Assembly (NCBI RefSeq): GCF_022267315.1
Contig: NZ_JAIKLE010000024.1
Coordinates: forward strand, 1-64,000
Reading direction: 5' to 3'
DNA length: 64,000 nucleotides
Source of the DNA: Maribellus maritimus
GTDB taxonomy: Bacteria > Bacteroidota > Bacteroidia > Bacteroidales > Prolixibacteraceae
Below are positions 8,448 to 16,022 of this stretch, in pieces; the stretch's first letter is position 1; each line of letters begins with the position of its first letter. A program made the position numbers and the translations under genes. The notes beneath the pieces are model-generated. The model saw nothing but the letters and a program-made list of their open reading frames with translations. It searched no databases and was not told the DNA's origin.

Positions 8448-9194
8448 TTAATGGTGGTGTTTTAAAATGGTGTGTGGAATATCGCCATGCGAAATAATTT
8501 GAATGGGGCAGTTGTATCCGTCAAGTTGCTCTTGTGTGATGTTATTGCTTAAGTGATAATGTAAAGCGCCGTTTACACACGCAATGGTTTTTACATAACT
8601 TGAAATAGTTCCTAAATCGTGCGAAACCAGAATGATAGCAATTTCTTTATTCAACTGAATTAAACGATTATATAATTCACCTTCGAAACGGTTGTCAACA
8701 AATGTGTCGGGTTCATCAAGAATAAGAATTTTAGGTTCGCTTATTAGTGCCCGACACAAAAAAACACGTTGCATTTGTCCACCGGAAAGCTCTCCGATAG
8801 CTTTGTGCCGAATGTTTGAAATGCCTGTTTCATCGAGCAACCGGTTTATTTTCTGTTTCAGATCTGAAGACGAAAGTTCCTTTTGTTTCATTAAGAAACC
8901 CGAACGAACGACATCAAATACAGTAATAGGGAATTTTCTGTCGATGTGTCGAACCTGTGGTAAATATCCAATGGGTTTTTTCTTTCCTGCAATATCTTTT
9001 CGGAATGTAATTTTTCCCCCTGATGGTTTTAACAATCCCAAAACAGCTTTCAGAAGTGTTGTTTTTCCTCCACCGTTTGGGCCGATAACACCTATAAAAT
9101 CTTTCTCAAATATATCAAGATTTACATTCTCAAGAACAGGTGTGTTATCATAACCAACCGTCAGGTTTTCTATTTTTATAAGTGGTTCCATCAA
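8448..9194 (-). CDS. znuC: Zinc/metal ABC transporter ATP-binding protein
   Basis: The 248-residue ATPase carries Walker A GPNGGGKTTLLKA (about 39-50), signature LSGGQMQRV (about 141-149), Walker B ILILDEPD (about 161-168) and the switch histidine in LVSHDLG. It powers the ABC-3 permease ZnuB. Its start overlaps the znuA stop by four bases, as expected for a tightly coupled importer operon. The C-terminus is histidine-rich (HTILKHHH), a possible weak metal site. Confidence 0.87.
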   Translation of the reverse strand: MMEPLIKIENLTVGYDNTPVLENVNLDIFEKDFIGVIGPNGGGKTTLLKAVLGLLKPSGGKITFRKDIAGKKKPIGYLPQVRHIDRKFPITVFDVVRSGFLMKQKELSSSDLKQKINRLLDETGISNIRHKAIGELSGGQMQRVFLCRALISEPKILILDEPDTFVDNRFEGELYNRLIQLNKEIAIILVSHDLGTISSYVKTIACVNGALHYHLSNNITQEQLDGYNCPIQIISHGDIPHTILKHHH

Positions 9195-10069
9195 AAATTG
9201 TCAACAAGGATTTGGGTAATTTCCATCAAATTATCAGACCAGGCCGGGTCAAGTGGGCTTATCTGAATTATTTCACCGCCAATTTCTTCGGCAAAAACAC
9301 GCGCATGCTCGCGATCAAACTCACTTTGGATATAAATTACCTTTATGTTTTCTTTTTTTGCCAAATCAACCACTTCTTTCATATGTTGCGGTGTTGGCTC
9401 TTTTCCTCCGGATTCCAGAGAATACTGCTCCAGTCCGTAATCTCTCGCATAATAAGTAAGACTTGGGTGAAAAACAATTATCTTTTTGCCCTGATAGTCT
9501 TTTAGTGAGTTTTTTATTTTGATGTTGAGCTGGTCAATTTCCTTTACAAATTTTAAATAGTTAACCTTGTATTCAGGTCCTTTTTCAGGATTCAATATGG
9601 TCAGTTCATTAGCAATTCGTTCAGCCATTTTTTTTACCAGAGCAGGTGACAGCCAAATGTGCGGATCTACACCGTTCATATGCACATGGTCACCGTGTTG
9701 TTCGGTTTCGTCAGCTATCAGATCCAATCCTTCCGAAAGATCGACTACCTTCATATTTTTGTTGGCTTGCTCTATTTTGTCTTTCCACGAATATTCAAAT
9801 CCGATGTAACCCATCCTAAACCAAATGGCTGAATTTGCGATTTCTTTCAATTGCGAAGGAAGCAGTGTATATGCAGCAGGACTGGCACCTGGAGGTATTA
9901 GCACGTTGACCTCAAAATCGTCGCCGGCAATTCTTTTAACAAAAGTTTTTTCAGGTAAAATACTAACTGTAATTACATTTTTACCTTCAGCTTCGTTACT
10001 TTTTTTCTTACTTGAACTACACGAAAATAGAAGTACTGCGGTTGTAAATATTAAGATTAGTTTCTTCAT
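9191..10069 (-). CDS. znuA: Zinc-binding lipoprotein of ABC importer
   Basis: The 292-residue cluster A-I solute-binding protein has a lipoprotein signal with lipobox LLFSC (Cys17). The metal-ligand and histidine-loop region is visible as EQHGDHVHMNGVDPHIWLSP (about 141-160), with a further ligand region around FHPSLTYYARDYGL. It captures Zn(II), or possibly Mn(II), in the periplasm and delivers it to ZnuB. It is the first gene of the leftward importer operon. A -7-like box and a palindrome lie directly upstream, suggesting metal-responsive control. Confidence 0.87.
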   Translation of the reverse strand: MKKLILIFTTAVLLFSCSSSKKKSNEAEGKNVITVSILPEKTFVKRIAGDDFEVNVLIPPGASPAAYTLLPSQLKEIANSAIWFRMGYIGFEYSWKDKIEQANKNMKVVDLSEGLDLIADETEQHGDHVHMNGVDPHIWLSPALVKKMAERIANELTILNPEKGPEYKVNYLKFVKEIDQLNIKIKNSLKDYQGKKIIVFHPSLTYYARDYGLEQYSLESGGKEPTPQHMKEVVDLAKKENIKVIYIQSEFDREHARVFAEEIGGEIIQISPLDPAWSDNLMEITQILVDNF

Positions 10070-10086
10070 TTTTTTCTAATTCAAAA

Positions 10087-10121
10087 TTTTGTTGAATTGT
10101 AAACAACAAAATACAAATTTA
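10087..10121 (-). promoter_or_regulatory. Promoter and candidate operator of the zinc importer operon
   Basis: On the minus strand TAAATTTG at 10121-10114 matches the Bacteroidota -7 consensus TAnnTTTG. Overlapping the expected start of transcription, TTTTGTTG and CAACAAAA (10087-10111) form a perfect inverted repeat across nine bases. A repressor such as a Fur/Zur-family protein bound here would block initiation. No good -33 element was seen, and no metal regulator is encoded nearby. Confidence 0.4.
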
Positions 10122-10144
10122 GTTCTAACATCCAGATTCCTTTA

Positions 10145-10426
10145 TTATTTGACTTTCATTTTTTTAACCTTAATTTTTTCTTTTGGCGGCACCGGATCGT
10201 AGCCGTGCGTTCCCCATGGATGGCATTTTGAGATACGTTTTGTTGCTAAAATAAATCCTTTAAACGGGCCATGGATTTTCAGGGCCTGCACTGCGTATTC
10301 AGAACATGTTGGAACGTGACGGCATGAAGCTGGTGTTAAAGGCGAAATTCCATATTTATATAGATACACAGGTAGCAGCAAAATCCAACTTAGCATTTTC
10401 TGTAATATGTTTCCAATTTTTCTCAT
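10145..10426 (-). CDS. yidD: Membrane protein insertion efficiency factor YidD
   Basis: The 93-residue protein matches the YidD family: an amphipathic N-terminus, then YKYGISPLTPASCRHVPTCSEYAVQAL with the invariant cysteines, and HPWGTHGYDPVPP near residue 70. YidD assists YidC-mediated insertion of inner-membrane proteins. The C-terminal tail is lysine-rich (KEKIKVKKMKVK). It is not next to rpmH/rnpA, as often seen in other phyla. Its stop is 75 bases upstream of znuA on the same strand. Confidence 0.9.
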   Translation of the reverse strand: MRKIGNILQKMLSWILLLPVYLYKYGISPLTPASCRHVPTCSEYAVQALKIHGPFKGFILATKRISKCHPWGTHGYDPVPPKEKIKVKKMKVK

Positions 10427-10501
10427 TTTTCTGAATCTACAAATTTACAAATTAAATATTAGCCTAATTTGGTTAAATAACATCTCTCTTTTATGTTTTT
10501 A

Positions 10502-10535
10502 TTGTTGGTGGAAACAATGATTAATTCTATTTTTA
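10502..10535 (+). promoter_or_regulatory. Possible promoter of the MFS transporter gene
   Basis: TTG at 10505-10507 is followed after 20 bases by TATTTTTA (10528-10535), one base from the TAnnTTTG -7 consensus. Transcription would start near 10542, about 58 bases before the MFS start codon. The match is imperfect. Confidence 0.3.
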
Positions 10536-10599
10536 CGCGATTCGATAGAGGGATTCGAAAAAATCTCAAATAATTATTATCAACTTAAAGAATAAACTA

Positions 10600-11889
10600 A
10601 TGAGTTCTCAAGACAAAAATTATGTATTACCCATTATTATGATGATCCTGTTATTCGGGATGATCGCATTTGTTACAAACTTGGCAGCACCAATGGGGGT
10701 TGTACTGAAAAGCCAGTTTGGCGCATCTAATTTTCAAGGTATGTTGGGAAACGCGGCGAATTTTATTGCTTACGCAGTAATGGGAATTCCCGGAGGTCTT
10801 CTCCTGCAGCGAATTGGTTACAAAAAAACTGCCTTAATTGCCATTGCGGTTGGCTTTATTGGCGTTGGAATTCAATATTTGTCCGGGCATGCAAGTGAAA
10901 CTTCTGCATTTACGGTATATTTGATCGGTGCATTTGTAGCAGGTTTTTCAATGACACTTTTAAATACTGTTGTAAATCCAATGTTGAATACTTTAGGTGG
11001 CGGTGGAAACAAAGGAAACCAGTTGATTCAGGTTGGAGGTTCTTTTAACTCAGTTATGGCTACTTTTACACCTGCTTTTGTAGGTATTTTAATTGGTGAG
11101 GCAGTCAGTGCACGTATTACTGATGTGTTCCCGGTAATGTATATCGCTTTGGGAGTCTTTGCTCTTGTATTCTTTGTTTTGTTAGCAGTTAGAATTCCGG
11201 AACCAAGCATTGAGTTCGCTTCAGAACCCATAAAAAATTTGATGTCAGGTGCATTACAATTCCGTCATTTTATTTTTGGTGCCATCGGTATTTTTGTATA
11301 TGTAGGTGTTGAAGTAGGCGTACCCGGAACTATGATGCTTTGGTTAACTGATCCATCGGTTGGAATAGGTGCAGGCATTGCAGGTTCTGTTGCCGGAACT
11401 TATTGGTTGTTAATGTTGGCCGGCCGCTTGGTTGGTGCATCAATAGGAAGCAAAGTGTCGAGTAAAATGATGTTAACTGTTGCTTCATTTGTTGGTTTGG
11501 TTTTGGTTCTTGCTGCCATTTTATTCCCATCATCAACTATGGTTAATATGCCTGTATTTAAAGCAGCAGGAAGTTCATTATCGTTTGGATTTGCTGAAGT
11601 TCCGATCAATGCCATGTTTCTTGTACTGGTAGGTTTATGTACCTCAATTATGTGGGGAGGTATTTTCAACCTTGCTGTAGAAGGATTAGGTAAATATGTT
11701 GCAGCTGCTTCAGGTATTTTTATGACACTCGTTGTAGGTGGCGGACTACTTCCGTTGGTACAAAATGCCATTGCCGACAGTTTTGGCTTCCAGCCTTCAT
11801 ACTGGGTTCCTCTACTCGGTCTTGCTTATCTCTTGTTCTACGCTTTGGTTGGTAGTAAAAATGTAAACACCGACATCAAAGTTGATTAA
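10600..11889 (+). CDS. MFS sugar transporter (FucP/NagP-like)
   Basis: The 429-residue protein has about 12 hydrophobic helices in two bundles, with the cytoplasmic loop motif LLQRIGYKKTALIA near residue 70 as in the major facilitator superfamily. The glycine-rich segment GGGGNKGNQLIQVGGSFNS (about 130-148) resembles the FucP/NagP branch used for fucose, glucose or GlcNAc uptake by sugar/H+ symport. It is followed 18 bases later by a ROK kinase, which fits import then phosphorylation of a free sugar. The substrate is not determined. GlcNAc or glucosamine is suggested by the nearby deaminase genes. Confidence 0.75.
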   Translation: MSSQDKNYVLPIIMMILLFGMIAFVTNLAAPMGVVLKSQFGASNFQGMLGNAANFIAYAVMGIPGGLLLQRIGYKKTALIAIAVGFIGVGIQYLSGHASETSAFTVYLIGAFVAGFSMTLLNTVVNPMLNTLGGGGNKGNQLIQVGGSFNSVMATFTPAFVGILIGEAVSARITDVFPVMYIALGVFALVFFVLLAVRIPEPSIEFASEPIKNLMSGALQFRHFIFGAIGIFVYVGVEVGVPGTMMLWLTDPSVGIGAGIAGSVAGTYWLLMLAGRLVGASIGSKVSSKMMLTVASFVGLVLVLAAILFPSSTMVNMPVFKAAGSSLSFGFAEVPINAMFLVLVGLCTSIMWGGIFNLAVEGLGKYVAAASGIFMTLVVGGGLLPLVQNAIADSFGFQPSYWVPLLGLAYLLFYALVGSKNVNTDIKVD

Positions 11890-11907
11890 GCAAAAACTCT
11901 GAATCGA

Positions 11908-12885
11908 ATGAAAAAAGTTTCAATTGGAATAGATATTGGCGGGACGAATACTGCAATTGGTATTGTAGATCAGGGTGGAAATGTTATGGTTAAAGATAAT
12001 ATTGCAACTCCAGATCATGGAGATTTCAAACGATATATTTCTGACCTTTCCATAGCTATTAACAGCCTGGTAGAAAAATTAAAAATCATTAATTCTGAAA
12101 TTGAAATTTTAGGGATTGGAATTGGTGCACCAAGTGGCAATTATTACAGTGGAGCAATTGAACATGCAGCAAATCTTTCTTTCAAAGGAATAGTAAATAT
12201 TGTAAAATCTCTCCGTGCTCATTTCCCTGCTTTGGGAGCAATTGTATTGACAAACGACGCAAATGCTGCCGCTGTTGGAGAGATGATTTATGGAGGAGCA
12301 AAAGGCATGAAGAATTTCGTGATGTACACGTTGGGAACAGGTGTAGGAAGCGGAATTGTTGTAAATGGTGAGGTAGTTTATGGCCATGATGGGTTTGCAG
12401 GAGAATGCGGACATACAACGTTAGTCCCCGGTGGTCGACCGTGCGGATGTGGCGCTTTAGGGCATTTGGAAGCGTATTGCTCGGCATCAGGAATGAAAAG
12501 AACTGCTTTCGAGTTGTTACTTAAATACAATGCTGATGATAGCTTGCTTGCCGATAAATCTTACAAAGAACTTGATTCGAAAATGATTTATGACGCAGCA
12601 ATAAAAGGCGATAAAATTGCATTGGAAGTATTTGAAAAAACAGGCGAGTGGCTTGGGTTAGGTTTTTCTGATACCGTACATTATTTAAGCCCGGAAGCGA
12701 TATTCCTTTTTGGTGGCCCAACTGCTGCAGGGGATTTAATTTTTAAACCGACAAAGGTGAGCATGGAGAAATACTTGCTCCCGATGTACAAAGACAAAGT
12801 TAAAATTCTGCCATCAGAACTAAAACCCGGCGACGCTGCTATTGTTGGGGCGAGCGCAATGGTTTGGAAAGAACTTGAAAAATAA
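11908..12885 (+). CDS. ROK-family sugar kinase (glucokinase or amino-sugar kinase)
   Basis: The 325-residue protein starts with the phosphate-binding motif GIDIGGTNTAIG and contains NDANAAAVGE (about 112-121), LGTGVGSG and the ROK region GHTTLVPGGRPCGCGALGHLEAY. The usual zinc motif CxCGxxGCxE reads CGCGALGHLE, so one zinc cysteine is replaced by histidine. It lacks a DNA-binding domain and is therefore an enzyme, phosphorylating glucose, GlcNAc or a related hexose at O6. Coupling to the upstream MFS gene (18 bases) and closeness to nagB support an amino-sugar or glucose substrate. A terminator follows. Confidence 0.8.
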   Translation: MKKVSIGIDIGGTNTAIGIVDQGGNVMVKDNIATPDHGDFKRYISDLSIAINSLVEKLKIINSEIEILGIGIGAPSGNYYSGAIEHAANLSFKGIVNIVKSLRAHFPALGAIVLTNDANAAAVGEMIYGGAKGMKNFVMYTLGTGVGSGIVVNGEVVYGHDGFAGECGHTTLVPGGRPCGCGALGHLEAYCSASGMKRTAFELLLKYNADDSLLADKSYKELDSKMIYDAAIKGDKIALEVFEKTGEWLGLGFSDTVHYLSPEAIFLFGGPTAAGDLIFKPTKVSMEKYLLPMYKDKVKILPSELKPGDAAIVGASAMVWKELEK

Positions 12886-12906
12886 TTCAGTTTTAATTAT
12901 AAGAGG

Positions 12907-12935
12907 AGAGCGGACATTTAGTTCGCTCTTTTTTG
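12907..12935 (+). terminator. Intrinsic terminator after ROK kinase
   Basis: AGAGCGGAC pairs with GTTCGCTCT (one G-T pair) across a five-base loop, followed by six T residues. It lies 21 bases after the kinase stop codon. Confidence 0.8.
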
Positions 12936-12995
12936 TTTTTAGCTATTGAAATATAGCTCCTTCAAAACAAAAATTCTAAGAAAAGAGCTATTTAT

Positions 12996-13402
12996 TTACC
13001 AGTTAAATTTGATTGTTTGTTTTAAATCGGGATGTAAGCTCAAAGGAACAGGACTAGTTCCTGCCACACTTTCTACAATTCGTTTTTCTTCAGCGGAATA
13101 ATTTTTCTTTGGGAAGTAAAAGTCAACAATTATCTCTGCAACACGATGCGGTTCGGAAGCCATAATTTTTGTAACATCAACAGTGGTTCCTTTCAGGTCG
13201 ATATTGTTGTCCCGTGCTTTTATTCCCATTATTGTCATAATACAATTTCCTAATGCAACGGCCGGAAGATCAGTGGGCGGAAAATATTCTCTTTTACGCG
13301 GTTGTCGTTTGGAGCGTCGGTAATGACTGTAATTCCACTTTGCAGATGTTCGTTTTCCGTACAAAGTTCACCTAAATATATTGTCTTTATTGTTGCTGCT
13401 AT
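12996..13402 (-). pseudogene. OsmC-family peroxiredoxin-like protein, start lost and frameshifted
   Basis: The intact downstream part reads PPTDLPAVALGNCIMTIMG and continues to the end of a normal OsmC/Ohr-type protein. The matching N-terminus (YLGELCTENEHLQSG, then ITVITDAPNDNRVK) is present but in another frame. Adding one base near 13291-13294 restores the family-typical VKGEYFPPTDL junction. The N-terminal frame opens after a stop with ATA at 13402-13400 where ATG is expected (then AATIKTIYLG). Two independent lesions argue for a decayed gene of about 135 codons. A sequencing error could explain the frameshift but not the start. Confidence 0.75.
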
Positions 13403-13531
13403 ATTTTAATCTGACTAAATGAAGTATCCCTTTTTATTGTTTGAATTTTATACACAATTAAATTCTTTCTATAGTGTTTTAAAAGTTCGTGTTTATTTTT
13501 TAAATCTGTTTGATTTCATTTCGATTTAATA

Positions 13532-13567
13532 TATTTTCGTAACACGAATTTGAAGTTTAATAACACT
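13532..13567 (+). promoter_or_regulatory. Promoter-proximal spaced repeat upstream of nikR-like gene
   Basis: TATTTTCG (13532-13539) is close to the -7 consensus. GTAACACG (13539-13546) and ATAACACT (13560-13567) are direct repeats 21 bases apart, the second touching the ATG. The same arrangement occurs before the TonB receptor, with GTAACACGAA and a following TT shared. This is a likely binding site for the NikR-fold protein. Confidence 0.5.
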
Positions 13568-13969
13568 ATGTCGGTAAAAAGATTTGGAGTTTCATTAGAT
13601 GAAGAGTTACTGGAAGCATTGGACAGTTATGTTTCTGATAACCGGTTTGCCAATCGCTCGCAGGCCATAAGACACCTAATCGAGAAAAATTTGGTGGAAG
13701 AAAAATGGAAATGTGATAACATAGTAGCCGGAGCAATAACACTTGTTTTTAGTCATCAGAAAAATGATATACTCAAAAGATCTTCCGAAATTCAATATAA
13801 ATATAGAGATGTGATACTGTCTTCTCAGGGATTCTATTTAAACGAGCAAAACTACCTTGAAATCATTGCCGTAAAAGGGCCTTCTCATAAGCTGACTGAG
13901 GTTTCTGAAAAGCTGATAAGTATCAAAGGAATTCAGCACGGAAAATTAGTAATGAGTAAAGCGCAATAA
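13568..13969 (+). CDS. NikR-fold ribbon-helix-helix regulator lacking the nickel site
   Basis: This 133-residue protein, the same length as E. coli NikR, has an N-terminal ribbon-helix-helix (KRFGVSLDEELLEAL, NRSQAIRHLI) and a C-terminal ACT-like tetramerisation domain (residues 52-133). The ATG at 13568 is preferred to an upstream TTG because it gives the family N-terminus. Gap-free alignment places the E. coli nickel ligands H76, H87, H89 and C95 at Y77, G88, Y90 and Y96, so all four are lost. It therefore probably does not sense Ni(II) in the usual way. It is followed 50 bases later by a TonB-dependent receptor whose promoter shares its upstream repeats. The natural effector is unknown. 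Confidence 0.8.
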   Translation: MSVKRFGVSLDEELLEALDSYVSDNRFANRSQAIRHLIEKNLVEEKWKCDNIVAGAITLVFSHQKNDILKRSSEIQYKYRDVILSSQGFYLNEQNYLEIIAVKGPSHKLTEVSEKLISIKGIQHGKLVMSKAQ

Positions 13970-13985
13970 TTTTTTTACCCATATA

Positions 13986-14014
13986 GTAACACGAAATTAT
14001 AAAATAGTAATACG
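13986..14014 (+). promoter_or_regulatory. Spaced repeat upstream of TonB receptor
   Basis: GTAACACG (13986-13993) and GTAATACG (14007-14014) are 21 bases apart, two DNA turns, ending five bases before the receptor start codon. The first copy continues GAAATT, nearly identical to the site before the NikR-like gene. Shared control by that regulator is inferred. Confidence 0.5.
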
Positions 14015-14019
14015 TAAAA

Positions 14020-15873
14020 ATGAAAACAAAAGCCATTCTTCACCTTGTTCTGACCGTAACATTTTTATTTAGTTTAAAATCGTACGCCCAACTTTCGATA
14101 ACAAAAGATACAATTCAAATTGACGAGATTGTGGTGACCGGAACTCCTGTGAAAGTAAACCGCAGTAGCATACCAATGGCTGTTTCAGTTGTAAATCGGG
14201 CGCAAATTGAAGATACCGATGAGTCTGCTCTTCTTCCTGTATTAAATGGGAAAGTTCCAGGTCTTTTTGTTACCGAAAGAGGAATAACCGGTTTTGGGGT
14301 CGCAACTGGTTCTGCCGGACAGATTTCGATTCGTGGCATTGGCGGAAACCCAACTACCGGTGTGTTAATGTTAATCGACGGACATCCCCAATTCATGGGA
14401 ATTATGGGACACCCTCTTCCCGATTCATATGTTTCTTCCGATGTGGAAAGAGTGGAAGTAATCCGCGGGCCTGCGTCCATTTTATATGGTTCCAATGCCA
14501 TGGGCGGAGTGATTAATATTATCACCAAAAAACAAAACAAAGAAGGGATTCATGGAAATGCACGAGTTTCATATGGTTCATATAATACACTTAAGTACAT
14601 GGGGGCTCTGGGGGTCAAAAAGCAGAAATTTAATGCATTTGTTTCCGTCAACCACGATCAAACCGATGGGCATCGGGAACACTCTGATTTTAATATTACC
14701 AACGGGTATACGAAGTTAGCGTATAAAGTTAATGAACATCTCAATGTATCTACAGATTTTAGCCTTGCTAACTTTGATGCTGCTGATCCTGGCCCTGATA
14801 CATTAAACGCTGTTTTTGGCGAAACAATAGACATTACCCGGGGGTACTGGGCTTTTGCTGTTCAGAATGAATTTGAAAAACTATCGGGATCGCTTAAACT
14901 TTTTTACAATTTTGGAGAACATGATATTACAGACGGTTTTCATTCAAAAGACCATAATTTTGGACTGAAGTTTTTTGAATCGTTACGTCTTTTTGAAGGA
15001 AATAATATTACGCTTGGTGTTGACTATATAAATTATGGTGGAATGGCGGAAAATACAAAGGCAATGAGTGGGGCAGGTATTGTGTTTGCCGACACTACAC
15101 TTAATGAGTTGGGGTTATATGGTTTTATCCAGCAAAGCTTTTGGAACAAATTAACATTAAATGCCGGCTTAAGATTTCAGAATAATAGTATTTACGGAGG
15201 TGAGTGGATTCCTTCAGTTGGATTCGCATATAAATTCGACGAAACAATGTCGTGGAAGGGAAACATTTCAAAAGGATTCAGAAGTCCTACACTTAAAGAA
15301 TTATTTATGTGGGGACCACAAAATCCTGATTTAAAACCCGAGTCTATTCTAAATTACGAAACTGGTATTTTAAAAACATTTTTGAATAAAAAAGTTAGTG
15401 CTGAGTTGACTTTTTTTGCAGTTAACGGCGACAATTTGATTACTTCGGTACCGGTAAATGGCACACCAAAATATATGAATTCAGGTGAAATTTCGAATCA
15501 AGGAATAGAGGTTGCAATGAATGCTGAAGTACTTGAAAATTTAGTTTTAAGCACAACGTACAGTTATATAAATATGGAAAATCCGGTTTATGCCACACCG
15601 GAACATCAGTTTTATTTTAGTATGCATTATAGTCCTGATGCATTTCAGTTAATGGCAAGTATTCAGCAAGTCAGTAATCTAGATAATGACCCGCTTTCGG
15701 TTGTAAATAAAGAGAGCTACACACTGCTAAAAGCTAAGGCAATTTATAACTTTACAAAAGGTTTGAAGCTATACGTAAGTGGCGAGAATCTACTGGACCA
15801 GACTTACCAGGTGAACCGATATTATACTATGCCAGGAACAACTTTTTTTGGCGGTATCAACTACAGTTTCTAA
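14020..15873 (+). CDS. TonB-dependent outer-membrane receptor
   Basis: The 617-residue protein has a Sec signal (1-23, ending SYAQ), a TonB-box-like segment (DEIVVTGTPV), a plug domain (about 35-165, with VERVEVIRGPASILYG and GGVINIITK) and a 22-strand barrel ending in phenylalanine (GGINYSF). The size is that of vitamin B12, metal-chelate or siderophore receptors, not of the large SusC glycan receptors. A methionine/histidine-rich plug segment (GHPQFMGIMGHPLPD) might contact a metal. Pairing with a NikR-like regulator suggests transport of a metal complex, but the ligand is not known. No ABC importer genes follow. Confidence 0.85.
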   Translation: MKTKAILHLVLTVTFLFSLKSYAQLSITKDTIQIDEIVVTGTPVKVNRSSIPMAVSVVNRAQIEDTDESALLPVLNGKVPGLFVTERGITGFGVATGSAGQISIRGIGGNPTTGVLMLIDGHPQFMGIMGHPLPDSYVSSDVERVEVIRGPASILYGSNAMGGVINIITKKQNKEGIHGNARVSYGSYNTLKYMGALGVKKQKFNAFVSVNHDQTDGHREHSDFNITNGYTKLAYKVNEHLNVSTDFSLANFDAADPGPDTLNAVFGETIDITRGYWAFAVQNEFEKLSGSLKLFYNFGEHDITDGFHSKDHNFGLKFFESLRLFEGNNITLGVDYINYGGMAENTKAMSGAGIVFADTTLNELGLYGFIQQSFWNKLTLNAGLRFQNNSIYGGEWIPSVGFAYKFDETMSWKGNISKGFRSPTLKELFMWGPQNPDLKPESILNYETGILKTFLNKKVSAELTFFAVNGDNLITSVPVNGTPKYMNSGEISNQGIEVAMNAEVLENLVLSTTYSYINMENPVYATPEHQFYFSMHYSPDAFQLMASIQQVSNLDNDPLSVVNKESYTLLKAKAIYNFTKGLKLYVSGENLLDQTYQVNRYYTMPGTTFFGGINYSF

Positions 15874-16022
15874 TCATTTTACCGGGAAGAGAAAATGGTG
15901 ATGATTTGCACAGTTCTTGTGACAAAATGCAGTGTCTTTTTTTGATGTAATTCCTTTGAATTTTATTAACTTATTCCGCAATAAAGTATAAATAGTTTAG
16001 GAATAGGATCGTATCGTTCAAT

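Noticed and set aside
12996-13364. Intact 122-residue protein with an arginine-rich N-terminus
   Set aside because: The first 30 residues are out-of-frame translation of the OsmC N-terminus; the real gene is the frameshifted pseudogene to 13402.
13550-13567. Upstream TTG start for the NikR-like gene
   Set aside because: The ATG at 13568 reproduces the family N-terminus and length exactly.
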